In this document: piece by piece, positions 45,525 through 53,716 of the stretch | How positions within the stretch are numbered: position 1 is the stretch's first letter | Layout: each line of letters starts with the position of its first letter | Origin: an uncultured Clostridia bacterium | GTDB lineage: Bacteria; Bacillota; Clostridia; Lachnospirales; Anaerotignaceae | DNA length: 64,000 bases | Direction: 5' to 3' | NCBI GenBank assembly: GCA_910586765.1 | Contig: CAJUJJ010000007.1 | Span: 7,731 to 71,730 of the forward strand | The notes under the pieces: generated by a model | Seen by the model: only the letters and a program-made list of their open reading frames with translations | Told to the model about the DNA's origin: nothing | Databases searched by the model: none | Made by a program: the position numbers and the translations under genes

Positions 45525-45647
45525 TTCTCATGCCTCCTCTTATCTTTTCATTAAAAATGATTTCCAGAGAAGGAAATTTTATACCCAACAAAGCCTGCCA
45601 TAATATAACAGTCATTTCTAAAACAAAAAATATTACAAAATTTTATA

Positions 45648-45677
45648 GTATAAAATGATTGTTTTTTTACATACTAT
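45648..45677 (+). promoter_or_regulatory. SigE-like promoter of the 56-residue gene
   Basis: GTATAAA (45648-45654), 15 bp, then CATACTAT (45670-45677), the same -10 octamer and spacing as at the DUF1540 gene. A SigA-like TATAAT overlaps (45675-45680) but without a -35 box at 17 bp. The AT-rich background makes chance matches possible. Confidence 0.4.
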
Positions 45678-45752
45678 AATAACAAATACTACAAAACCAA
45701 AACATCACAATATTTACTATATAATAATTTTGTAGTCAGGAGGTATACTATT

Positions 45753-45923
45753 ATGCTTATTATGCGTCAAAATGGTGGTATTATATCTGCTCAAAGCGAA
45801 AAAAACAGCACTATATTCAAAAAAACAGTTGCTCATGGAGGAGTACAACAAACAATTAAACAACAAAATGGTAATTTTATTAACTATGATTATGAATTGA
45901 TACACTACATGGATTTATTATAG
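45753..45923 (+). CDS. Small plus-strand gene, 56 residues, unknown
   Basis: An open frame of 57 codons whose product begins MLIMRQNGGIISAQ and ends HYMDLL. AGGAGGT lies at good spacing before the ATG, and a terminator hairpin directly follows the stop. That set of signals argues for a real gene, although it is short and antisense to its neighbours. The product is polar, Gln/Asn-rich in its middle, without Cys or membrane span. I recognise no family. Position between sigE and sigG and the upstream CATACTAT suggest sporulation expression. Confidence 0.6.
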   Translation: MLIMRQNGGIISAQSEKNSTIFKKTVAHGGVQQTIKQQNGNFINYDYELIHYMDLL

Positions 45924-45936
45924 TATTCAAAAACTA

Positions 45937-45967
45937 AAAAGGAGCATTTTTAAAATACTCCTTTTTA
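45937..45967. terminator. Terminator of the small gene (and of the converging minus-strand unit)
   Basis: An inverted repeat of A5-GGAG and CTCC-T5 with a near-matching centre. The T-run on the plus strand ends the small gene; the symmetrical A-tract would give a minus-strand T-run for the gene ending at 45995. Confidence 0.7.
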
Positions 45968-45994
45968 TACATTAAATAAAGCATATTTATTTTT

Positions 45995-46375
45995 TTAGTT
46001 TTCTAAACATAACTGATAAAAATCATATCCATAACTATCAGGAGCCATACCAATGGTATCTAATAACTCATTTACGCCTTCTTCCATCAACACATGATAA
46101 GCATTATGATAAGTATATAATTGTTCTGCCTTTTGTGTCATTTCTGTATAGAGTTCTAACATTGTTTTTGTTTCTGCTTCATATGTTATTGTTTTATATG
46201 CTTCTTGTTTTACTAATTCTTTTAACTGTACTAATGTATACCCCCACTGTTGTTCTAATGTTTCCAATTCTTTTTTAGCATCTTTACCTAACTGCACCAA
46301 TTTTGCAAAATCTTCATGTGTTGCCTTCACACAGCGAATTGTCTTTATTTTACCATCAGCTGTAATATTTTCCAC
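45995..46375 (-). CDS. Hypothetical helical protein
   Basis: A 126-residue acidic protein, almost entirely helical by composition, with AKLVQLGKDAKKELETLEQQWG as a likely coiled-coil start and an aromatic end (PDSYGYDFYQLCLEN). No signal peptide or membrane span. I recognise no family. The start is GTG at 46375 behind AAAGGGGG. It lies 85 bp downstream of the GNAT gene in the sigE-sigG interval. Confidence 0.6.
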   Translation of the reverse strand: MENITADGKIKTIRCVKATHEDFAKLVQLGKDAKKELETLEQQWGYTLVQLKELVKQEAYKTITYEAETKTMLELYTEMTQKAEQLYTYHNAYHVLMEEGVNELLDTIGMAPDSYGYDFYQLCLEN

Positions 46376-46460
46376 AATAACGCCCCCTTTTAAATTGTTC
46401 TTGTACTACTTTAACAATACAAAATTTTAATAAAAAGGTCAACTATTTTTTTAAAAAATA

Positions 46461-46913
46461 TTATATTTCTTCTTTCCATTTCATATGAACGATACGAAAT
46501 GAATTTGTTGTATTATTTGCCTTTGAGTAGCTAAAAACAGTAAATCCCATATGTTTATAAAATTCAAGAGCCTTTACATTTTGTTCATTTACATCTACCC
46601 ATATAGCATCATAATTTTTTACAGCAAAAAGTAAAAGGGCTTTTCCAACACCTATTTTAAAAAATTCAGGTTTTACAAAAAGCATTTCTATTTTTTTATT
46701 TTCTATTGCAATAAAACCCATAATATTTCCGCTTTTTTCTTTTGCAATAAGAAGCGTTTGCATATTTTTAATTGCTAATTTTACCAATGGACGTAATTTT
46801 GCAATGTTTTCTTCTTTCAAAAAGGAATGTGTTTTTCTAACAGCATCTTCCCAAATCAAAATCAAATCCTCTGCTATTAATTTTTTGTTTGCTGTTACTT
46901 TTTCTAAAATCAT
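46461..46913 (-). CDS. GNAT-family N-acetyltransferase
   Basis: A 150-residue acetyltransferase. Motif A is seen in IEMLFVKPEFFKIGVGKALLLFAVK (acetyl-CoA loop, slightly deviant FKIGVGKAL), and motif B in VDVNEQNVKALEFYKHMGFTVF. The acceptor is unknown; small-molecule or protein amines are both possible. Start 46913 follows AAAGGAA. It lies just downstream of sigE. Confidence 0.85.
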   Translation of the reverse strand: MILEKVTANKKLIAEDLILIWEDAVRKTHSFLKEENIAKLRPLVKLAIKNMQTLLIAKEKSGNIMGFIAIENKKIEMLFVKPEFFKIGVGKALLLFAVKNYDAIWVDVNEQNVKALEFYKHMGFTVFSYSKANNTTNSFRIVHMKWKEEI

Positions 46914-47017
46914 AAGTAATTCCTTTCTTTGCACCAAAATAGCAAAACATTGATGTTATGATAAAGCATACTTTTTCCTTTTTTATCATTATATGCCTTG
47001 TTTTGATAGCTGTCAAA

Positions 47018-47743
47018 TTATATCATTTTATTCATTTCCTTTTTTAATCTACCTATGATTTTTTTCTCTAATCTGGAGATATAAGATTGCGAAATTCCTA
47101 ATAAGTCTGCAACTTCTTTTTGTGTTTTTTCTGTTGTTTCTGGCAATATACCAAAACGCATTTCCACAATTTTTCTTTCTCTCTGGCTCAGCTTTTCCAT
47201 TGCCTTTCCTAATAAATCTCTATCAACTTCTTCTTCAATGTCTTTATAAATTACATCTGCATCTGTGCCTAATATATCAGATAAAAGTAATTCATTTCCT
47301 TCCCAATCTACATTTAAAGGTTCGTCAATAGAAACCTCTGATTTTGTTTTGCTATTTCTTCTTAAATACATCAATATTTCATTTTCAATACAGCGGGAAG
47401 CATAGGTAGCTAATTTTATTTTCTTTTCGGGATTAAATGTATTAATTGCTTTTATCAATCCAATGGTGCCAATAGAAATCAAATCTTCTACATTTACACC
47501 TGTATTTTCAAATTTTCTAGCTATATATACTACAAGACGAAGATTTCTTTCTATTAAAACAGATTTTACTTTTACATCATCTTCTCCTCCTAACTGTTCT
47601 AATAATATCGCTTCTTCTTCTGTTTTTAATGGTGGAGGAAAAACATCGCTTCCTCCTATGTAAAATATACCACCTAATTTTTTACGCCATTTTCTCCAAA
47701 TACAGCCTATATCATATTTTATTTGAAACAATAAAAATTTCAT
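47018..47743 (-). CDS. sigE: Mother-cell sigma factor SigE (pro-form)
   Basis: A 241-residue sigma factor for early mother-cell transcription. The amphipathic, basic pro-sequence (about 1-27, MKFLLFQIKYDIGCIWRKWRKKLGG) is followed by YIGGSDVFPPPL, the usual mature start, so activation by SpoIIGA cleavage is expected. Regions 2 and 4 (NLRLVVYIARKFENTGVNVEDLISIGTIGLIKAINTF; SQSYISRLEKKI) are intact. The start follows GAGGAGG. It lies 16 bp after spoIIGA. Confidence 0.97.
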   Translation of the reverse strand: MKFLLFQIKYDIGCIWRKWRKKLGGIFYIGGSDVFPPPLKTEEEAILLEQLGGEDDVKVKSVLIERNLRLVVYIARKFENTGVNVEDLISIGTIGLIKAINTFNPEKKIKLATYASRCIENEILMYLRRNSKTKSEVSIDEPLNVDWEGNELLLSDILGTDADVIYKDIEEEVDRDLLGKAMEKLSQRERKIVEMRFGILPETTEKTQKEVADLLGISQSYISRLEKKIIGRLKKEMNKMI

Positions 47744-47759
47744 TTTTTTGCCTCCTCAT

Positions 47760-48641
47760 TTATGTAAGTATATCAGGGCTTATCAGTCCATCATATCCCT
47801 CAGAAAAAGAACCACAATAAATACCAAGAGAAATATTATTTTTTATATTTCCTTCTATTTCTAAAATATCTGGCTCAAATACAAGCAAAAGTCCATTTTC
47901 TTTTCCTAAACTAGAAAAAGGAACAAAATGCAATGACAACTTTTTTTCTTTTTGCAGCATATACTCATAAAATTTTTGTTGATTTTGATATTCTTTAAAA
48001 AAATAAATCTGTGTTTCTTTTGAAAATAAATTTTTAATTGCAGGAAAAGCTGCTATAATTACATCATTTCCAGAAAAAGGGTCTTTTAAACTATTTCCTG
48101 TATCAATAAGCATACGTAATGATATTTTTATTCCCTTTTGTTTTAAAACAACAGCACAATATGCTCTCCTATTTATCATATTTATTTTTATCCAATTCTC
48201 TCCTAATTTTATTACAATATAGAAAAAACAAATTGTCGCAATTAGTATTTTAATAGGAAACTGTTTTGTATTTAGTACAAAATGATTTCCCATTGCTGCC
48301 ATACCAGTAGCAAAAAACAATGCCATTGCTACACCACCTATAGCAAATGCTACAACATTGCCAATCAAAAAATATTGCAGTAATGCCTTTATTGTTTTTG
48401 GAAAAAACACAATTTCTATTCCTAAAACAAAAAGTATCATACCTCCAATACCATGACAAAAAAAAGAAAGAACTGGAAAAATCAAGGCAATACAATATAT
48501 CAATGACAAAAAAAGACTGCCCAAAAAAATGCGTTTGTAGCAAACATTATTTTTTTGTAACACAGCAGTTATCCATAATATGAGAAAATCCATACAAAAA
48601 TTGACTAGAAATACAATATCCCCATAAATTGTTACTTCCAC
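47760..48641 (-). CDS. spoIIGA: Sporulation sigma-E processing peptidase SpoIIGA
   Basis: A 293-residue membrane-bound aspartic protease that matures pro-SigE. Five membrane spans occupy about 1-150. The soluble C-terminal half has the catalytic D180 in LIDTGNSLKDPFSG and the GYDGLISPDIL end. The start is GTG at 48639-48641 behind AAGGAGG. It is co-transcribed with sigE; a long-spacer Spo0A-type promoter lies just upstream. Confidence 0.95.
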   Translation of the reverse strand: MEVTIYGDIVFLVNFCMDFLILWITAVLQKNNVCYKRIFLGSLFLSLIYCIALIFPVLSFFCHGIGGMILFVLGIEIVFFPKTIKALLQYFLIGNVVAFAIGGVAMALFFATGMAAMGNHFVLNTKQFPIKILIATICFFYIVIKLGENWIKINMINRRAYCAVVLKQKGIKISLRMLIDTGNSLKDPFSGNDVIIAAFPAIKNLFSKETQIYFFKEYQNQQKFYEYMLQKEKKLSLHFVPFSSLGKENGLLLVFEPDILEIEGNIKNNISLGIYCGSFSEGYDGLISPDILT

Positions 48642-48683
48642 AAAACGCCTCCTTCTTTTCTGTCTTTTAAAGGCTCTATTGTT

Positions 48684-48716
48684 ATTATAGGCAAGTTTGT
48701 GCAAGTTTTTTGTCAA
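48684..48716 (-). promoter_or_regulatory. Spo0A-type promoter of spoIIGA-sigE
   Basis: On the minus strand, a consensus -35 TTGACA (48711-48716) and consensus -10 TATAAT (48684-48689) are separated by 21 bp rather than 17. The Bacillus spoIIG promoter also has consensus boxes with a 22-bp spacer and needs Spo0A bound over its -35. Here TGACAAA, 6 of 7 to the 0A box TGNCGAA, overlaps the -35, and the spacer holds two ACTTGC copies. Confidence 0.65.
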
Positions 48717-48767
48717 ACACGCTGTTATTTTACAAAAATTATAGTATAAATATTGACAACACTACAC

Positions 48768-48812
48768 AAAAAAAGCCAGTAAAAATATTTTTTATACTTT
48801 ACTGACTTTTAT
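48768..48812 (-). terminator. Second hairpin terminator downstream of ftsZ
   Basis: A stem of about 10 bp (agtcagtaaa with tttactggct, one G:T pair) followed on the minus strand by seven T. With the hairpin at 48846-48888 it separates ftsZ from spoIIGA. Confidence 0.75.
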
Positions 48813-48845
48813 AATACAATATATTGTGACTTATTATTTTTGACA

Positions 48846-48888
48846 TAAAAAAAGGAATGGTTTATTTTCCCCTTCCTCTTTTTGTATT
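48846..48888 (-). terminator. Terminator of ftsZ
   Basis: An imperfect stem (AGGAA with TTCCT, plus GG with CC) and a long minus-strand T-run, just after the ftsZ stop. Confidence 0.65.
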
Positions 48889-48899
48889 TTATGTTTTTA

Positions 48900-50099
48900 T
48901 TAAAATCTTTTTCTTGTTAAAAAATCTGGTATTTTAATTTCAGACTCAAAATCATCTAAATCAGCAAACCTTCTTGTAGGTTTGTTTTCCTCCATAGGTT
49001 GCTGTTGTTGCTGTATTGGTTGTTGTACAGGTTGTTGTACAGGCTGTGATGACACTCTTTGTTGTTGTGTTACACGTCTGCTTCCAAATGGTTGCTGCTG
49101 TTGTTGTACAGGTTGTGGTTGAGGCTGTGGTACTGGTGCTTCTTCATCTTCCAATCCTGTTGCAATAACAGTTACGACAACTTGGTCTGTCAAATCCTCA
49201 TTGATTGTTGTACCAAAAATAATTTCTGCTTCTGGGTCAAGTGATTCTCTAATCAATTCTGCTGCTTCTTCTGTTTCCAAAAGACCTAAATCACTATCAC
49301 CACTGAAATTGATAAGTACACTTTTTGCACCTTCTATTGTTGTTTCTAACAATGGACTTTGTATTGCTGCTTTTGCTGCAACTTCTGCTTTATTTTCTCC
49401 AGATGCTTGTCCAATACCCATATGGGCAATACCTTGGTCAGCCATAATGGTACGTACATCTGCAAAGTCCAAATTAATAACACCTGGTTTAGAAATTAAA
49501 TCTGCAATTCCTTGTACACCTTGTCTTAATACTTCGTCTACTTTTTTGAAGGCTTCTGTCAATGTTGTTTTCTTATCTATAATGCCCATAAGACGCTGAT
49601 TTGGAATAATTACAAGTGTATCTACATTTTTTTTCAATTCCATAATGCCTCTTTCCGCATTCGCCATTCTTTTTTTCCCTTCAAAGTTAAAAGGTTTTGT
49701 TACAACACCTACTGTTAAAATACCCATTTCTTTTGAAATAGAAGCAATCTTTGGTGCTGCACCTGTTCCAGTGCCACCACCCATACCAGCAGTAATAAAC
49801 ACCATGTCAGCACCTTTTAAAGCTTGTGCTACTTCTTCTTGTGTTTCTTCTGCAGAGCGTTCTCCAATATCAGGATTTCCTCCTGCACCAAGACCTTTTG
49901 TTAACTTTTCTCCAATTTGTATTTTAACAGGTGATTTTGAGTCTACCAACTGTTGACTATCTGTGTTAACAGAAATAAATTCAACGCCGTCCAAACCGTC
50001 TTCAATCATACGGTCTACTGCATTATTGCCGCCACCACCGACACCAACTACTTTAATTTGTGCCATGGTATTGCTACGTGGAATATCAAATTCGAGCAA
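48900..50099 (-). CDS. ftsZ: Cell division protein FtsZ
   Basis: A 399-residue tubulin-like GTPase forming the division ring. The GTP signature GGGTGTG is at 107-113. The C-terminal linker (about 330-385) is strikingly Gln/Pro-rich, and the conserved tail EIKIPDFLTRKRF binds partners. The start is TTG at 50097-50099 within a T-tract behind AGGAGGGG; an internal ATG at residue 12 (MAQIKVVGVGGGG) is the alternative. ftsA is not next to it. It lies downstream of murA and divIB. Confidence 0.96.
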   Translation of the reverse strand: MLEFDIPRSNTMAQIKVVGVGGGGNNAVDRMIEDGLDGVEFISVNTDSQQLVDSKSPVKIQIGEKLTKGLGAGGNPDIGERSAEETQEEVAQALKGADMVFITAGMGGGTGTGAAPKIASISKEMGILTVGVVTKPFNFEGKKRMANAERGIMELKKNVDTLVIIPNQRLMGIIDKKTTLTEAFKKVDEVLRQGVQGIADLISKPGVINLDFADVRTIMADQGIAHMGIGQASGENKAEVAAKAAIQSPLLETTIEGAKSVLINFSGDSDLGLLETEEAAELIRESLDPEAEIIFGTTINEDLTDQVVVTVIATGLEDEEAPVPQPQPQPVQQQQQPFGSRRVTQQQRVSSQPVQQPVQQPIQQQQQPMEENKPTRRFADLDDFESEIKIPDFLTRKRF

Positions 50100-50443
50100 A
50101 AAAATCCCCTCCTAGAGTTTCAGAATTACATAGAGTAATTTTTATTATACATGAAAAAAACAGATAGTACCATACCTAATTTTGTATTTTTTTGTCCTTT
50201 TTTCATATATTTTCATTTTAATACATATTACTATAGAAAACAGTATCATATAATATATATCAATATATACTGTTTAATTTATAGAATTGCTTCACTTATA
50301 CTATAATATGTCTTTCTATTATCTTATCTCTTTTTTCATTTTTATTCAATACAAAATTAGTAATATTGTAAATTTTTTTTGTATTTTATATGCAACAGTT
50401 ACAATAATAACAAAATATATTCTATATAGTAATCAATTTATAA
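50100..50443. other. AT-rich gap upstream of ftsZ
   Basis: About 340 bp between divIB and ftsZ. I see only an AT-rich inverted repeat (50239-50246 with 50267-50274) and a TATAAT near 50145 without a good -35. It probably holds the ftsZ promoter. No gene is apparent. Confidence 0.5.
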
Positions 50444-51217
50444 TTAAGACAAATATCGAAATACAATAGGGCGACTCATGTCACTCAAATCTAGCACTCC
50501 CCTATCCTTTTCTGGTATAGTACTTAATATTTGAGCAAGATAAGCCATTTTCTGCTCACAATTTTCAATGCTGCCAAAACGTATTTCTATTTGATTAATA
50601 CTTGCTGTAATATTTTCTGGGTCATTAACATCTATTTCCATAATATTATTGAGTAGTTCATATTTTGTAATCATTTGAGAAATTAATACTACAACATCAA
50701 ATGACTCTTTATTTTTTGCATCTAACAATTCACCTAAACGAAATTGGTCAAACTTTAAACCATATACTACAGGTAATGTTTTTTGCGTTTCATTTTGTAC
50801 ATCTAACACTCTGCCATATTCATCTATGTAAAGGTATGAACCTGCATAAGGTACATACCCTCTCACTTTTCTTTCATCAATATTGATATAAATTGTACTA
50901 GGAAGCTGTACTGTAATCTCTGCAGCTTCAACATAATTATTTTCATTTAAAATTTCTACTGCTTTCTTTTTATCATATAAAAATATATTTGCTCCTGTTC
51001 TTAATCCTATCATATTACAAATATCATCATTTGAATATTGTTCCATTTCTGTTATCTCTATTGTTTTTACAGAAAAAATAGGAGAAAATATAATTCCTGC
51101 ACCACCTAAACAAGCTACAAGTAATATCATTATAAATTTTAAAGATAATTTTTTTCTTATTTTTTTCTTTTTATGCACAATTTTTTTTCTGTTATAATTT
51201 CTTTTTGTTTTTTTCAA
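50444..51217 (-). CDS. divIB: Cell division protein DivIB/FtsQ
   Basis: A 257-residue divisome protein. A basic cytoplasmic tail (KKTKRNYNRKKIVHKKKKIRKK) and one membrane span (about 26-45) are followed by a POTRA domain (IFSVKTIEITEMEQYSNDDI, GANIFLYD, AAEITVQLPSTIYINIDER) and a beta domain (YAGSYLYIDEYGRVLD, LPVVYGL). The start is TTG at 51215-51217 behind AAGGTGAG. It lies just downstream of murA, as in Bacillus gene order. Confidence 0.9.
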   Translation of the reverse strand: MKKTKRNYNRKKIVHKKKKIRKKLSLKFIMILLVACLGGAGIIFSPIFSVKTIEITEMEQYSNDDICNMIGLRTGANIFLYDKKKAVEILNENNYVEAAEITVQLPSTIYINIDERKVRGYVPYAGSYLYIDEYGRVLDVQNETQKTLPVVYGLKFDQFRLGELLDAKNKESFDVVVLISQMITKYELLNNIMEIDVNDPENITASINQIEIRFGSIENCEQKMAYLAQILSTIPEKDRGVLDLSDMSRPIVFRYLS

Positions 51218-51233
51218 TTTTTACTCACCTTTT

Positions 51234-52487
51234 TTATTCTTCCAAAGAAATCACTGCCCCTAAAGAAGTCAATACTTTTTCTATTTGTTCATATCCTCTT
51301 TGTACATAACAAGCATTTTCCACTACTGTTTCTCCTTCTGCTGCTAATCCTGCCAATATCAATGCAGCACCACATCTCAAATCTTTGCCAGAAACATAAG
51401 CCCCTTTTAATCCTTTTACTCCCTTTATAACAGCTGTTTGCCCTTCTACTGTAATATCGGCTCCCATACGGCATAACTCACTGATATGCTTAAATCTCGC
51501 TTCAAATACCGTTTCACTAATAATACTTGTTCCTTCTGCCAATGTCAATATTGACATAAACTGCGGCTGCATATCTGTTGGAAAATCGGGATAAGGGCCA
51601 GTGTGTATTCTGGAAACAGGTTTTATTTTTTTAGGTGCTTTCAAATAAATACTGTTTTTTTGCTCTTTTATAACACAACCTGCTTCTCCTAGCCTAAGCA
51701 AAACCTGTCTCATAGTATCTGCACAAATGTTTTTTAGTTCAATTTCTCCTTTTGTAATTGCTGCACCGCAAAGAAATGTACCTGCTTCAATTCTATCTGA
51801 TGACACAGTATACTCTGTGCCATATAACGATTTTACACCTTCTATTACAATACAATCTGTTCCTGCACCTTTTATATTTGCTCCACACTGATTTAAAAAT
51901 GTTTGCAGTTCTACAATTTCAGGCTCACAAGCTGCATTATATATTGTAGTATATCCTTTTGATTTTGCTGCCAAAAGAATACAGTTTTCTGTTGCTCCTA
52001 CACTAGGAAAATCTAAATTAATTTTTGTTCCAATACATTTTTTCCCATCACAACATAATATTCCTTTTTGTTCTTCTATTTCAATACCCATTTCACGAAA
52101 TGCTTTTAAATGCAAATCAATAGGACGCATACCAATTTCACAACCTCCGGGATAGCCTATATTTGCCTTGCAAAATTTGCCTAACAAAGCCCCCATAAAT
52201 AATATAGAAGAACGCATTTTTTGAACACTTTCACTGTCAATATCTTTATTTTTGCAGTCACTTGTATTAATAATAATGGTTCTATTTTCTTTTTTTACAC
52301 TACAGCCTAATTGTTTTAACATTTCCAATGTAAAATGTACATCAGAAATACAAGGGCAATTATGCAGTATCGTTTCCCCCTCCGTTAGCATAACCCCTGC
52401 TAATATAGGTAATATACCGTTTTTGCTTCCTCTGACTGTTACTATCCCTTTTAGAGCATGCCCACCTTCTATTTTATATCTACCCAT
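51234..52487 (-). CDS. murA: UDP-N-acetylglucosamine 1-carboxyvinyltransferase (MurA)
   Basis: A 417-residue EPSP-synthase-fold enzyme for the first committed step of peptidoglycan synthesis. The PEP-binding and fosfomycin-target cysteine is C116 in GYPGGCEIGMRPIDLH. The early loop reads SKNGILPIL (usually KNAALPIL), a mild variation. The start follows GGGAGGGG. It is 16 bp upstream of divIB and divergent from the P1 peptidase. Confidence 0.94.
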   Translation of the reverse strand: MGRYKIEGGHALKGIVTVRGSKNGILPILAGVMLTEGETILHNCPCISDVHFTLEMLKQLGCSVKKENRTIIINTSDCKNKDIDSESVQKMRSSILFMGALLGKFCKANIGYPGGCEIGMRPIDLHLKAFREMGIEIEEQKGILCCDGKKCIGTKINLDFPSVGATENCILLAAKSKGYTTIYNAACEPEIVELQTFLNQCGANIKGAGTDCIVIEGVKSLYGTEYTVSSDRIEAGTFLCGAAITKGEIELKNICADTMRQVLLRLGEAGCVIKEQKNSIYLKAPKKIKPVSRIHTGPYPDFPTDMQPQFMSILTLAEGTSIISETVFEARFKHISELCRMGADITVEGQTAVIKGVKGLKGAYVSGKDLRCGAALILAGLAAEGETVVENACYVQRGYEQIEKVLTSLGAVISLEE

Positions 52488-52553
52488 TTGTATGCCCCTC
52501 CCAAAAGTATCAAATCATATTCCATAGTATGCAAAATCAATAAAAGCGTTACA

Positions 52554-52582
52554 TTTACAGAAAAGTAATTTCATTGTATACT
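52554..52582 (+). promoter_or_regulatory. Promoter of the P1 peptidase gene
   Basis: -35 TTTACA (52554-52559), 17 bp, then -10 TATACT (52577-52582), 25 bp upstream of the start codon. Confidence 0.75.
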
Positions 52583-52607
52583 TTTATCAAAAAAGGAGGT
52601 CATATTT

Positions 52608-53540
52608 ATGAAACAAAATATATTAGATATAAAAGGTATACTTGTAGGGCAAGCTGAAAACGAAATAGGAAAAACTGGTGTTACTGTAGTAATTGTACCA
52701 GATGGTGCTGTTTGTGGTGTTGATGTTAGAGGTGCTGCACCAGGTACAAGAGAAACAGATTTACTTGACCCTGTTAACGCTATGGAAAAAATTAATGCAG
52801 TAGTGCTTTCTGGAGGTTCTGCATTTGGATTAGAAGCTGCAAGCGGTGTAATGCAGTATTTAGAAGAAAAAAGAATTGGATTTGATGTAGGTTGTACCGT
52901 TGTTCCTATTGTACCTCAAGCAGTATTATTTGATTTAGCTTATGGAGATTGTCATTGTCGTCCTGACAAAAACATGGCTTATACTGCCTGCGAAAATGCA
53001 AATAATGAAACATTAAAAGAGGGTAGTGTTGGTGCAGGTTGTGGTGCAACTGTGGGCAAATTATATGATATGGAATGTTGTACAAAAAGTGGTATCGCTA
53101 GTTATTCTGAAACACTTGAAAATGGTATTACTGTTTCTGCTCTTATTGCTGTAAACGCATTTGGTGATGTTATTGAAAATGGAAAAATTATAGCTGGTAC
53201 AACAAATAAAGAAAAAACTACATTTATTGATACAGAAAAGACAATGCTTGAAATGGCATCTTCTCCTGCTTTTCATGGTCAAAATACCACAATAGGCATT
53301 ATCGCTACAAATGCCACTCTTACCAAAGCAGAAGCAAAAAAAGTCGCTGGTATGGCTCATGATGGACTTGCTAGAGCAATTAGACCTGTTCATACACAAT
53401 TAGACGGTGATACCATTTTTTGTTTGTCTACAGGCGAAATACAATCTCCTAAACCTATTGTAGACTTAATTGGTACATTAGCAGCACGTGTAACAGAGCA
53501 AACTGTCATACGTGCTGTAAAAAAAGCAAATGCTCAATAA
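52608..53540 (+). CDS. P1/S58-family N-terminal-nucleophile peptidase
   Basis: A 310-residue DmpA/NylC-like hydrolase. GVDVRGAAPGTRETDLLDP and LSGGSAFGLEAASGVMQYL form the family core, and GAGCGATVGK follows. The self-cleavage and nucleophile site is predicted at Asn226/Thr227 in GQNTTIGIIATNA. Known members are aminopeptidases, beta-peptidyl or amide hydrolases; the substrate here is unknown. The start follows AAAGGAGG. It is a single-gene unit closed by a terminator. Confidence 0.9.
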   Translation: MKQNILDIKGILVGQAENEIGKTGVTVVIVPDGAVCGVDVRGAAPGTRETDLLDPVNAMEKINAVVLSGGSAFGLEAASGVMQYLEEKRIGFDVGCTVVPIVPQAVLFDLAYGDCHCRPDKNMAYTACENANNETLKEGSVGAGCGATVGKLYDMECCTKSGIASYSETLENGITVSALIAVNAFGDVIENGKIIAGTTNKEKTTFIDTEKTMLEMASSPAFHGQNTTIGIIATNATLTKAEAKKVAGMAHDGLARAIRPVHTQLDGDTIFCLSTGEIQSPKPIVDLIGTLAARVTEQTVIRAVKKANAQ

Positions 53541-53597
53541 ATACATAAATATATATCACATCTATTATGTTTTTATAAAAAAGACATTTCGCAATAG

Positions 53598-53634
53598 TAT
53601 CAATATATATCAGTCGTACTAATATATATTGATA
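53598..53634. repeat. AT-only inverted repeat
   Basis: A 13-bp inverted repeat (53598-53610 with 53622-53634) around an 11-nt loop, lying between the P1 peptidase stop and its terminator. Low complexity; function unclear. Confidence 0.5.
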
Positions 53635-53654
53635 TATATTACAATTATGAATAT

Positions 53655-53692
53655 AAAAAAGAACAGTAAAAATCATACTGTTCTTTTTTATA
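53655..53692. terminator. Bidirectional terminator between P1 peptidase gene and coaBC
   Basis: A perfect 14-bp stem (53655-53668 with 53676-53689), A6 on one side and T6 on the other, between convergent genes. Confidence 0.9.
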
Positions 53693-53716
53693 TCCCCTCC
53701 CCCACCGACCATATCA

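Noticed and set aside
52520..52560. CATACTAT octamer upstream of murA
   Set aside because: No matching -35 element lies 14-15 bp upstream, so it does not form a SigE-type promoter. It shows that the octamer alone is weak evidence.
50239..53640. Shared 19-bp AT-only motif (near 50251-50269 and, inverted, 53623-53641)
   Set aside because: It consists almost wholly of A and T in alternating order. In DNA this AT-rich, such matches arise by chance, and no other copy was noticed.
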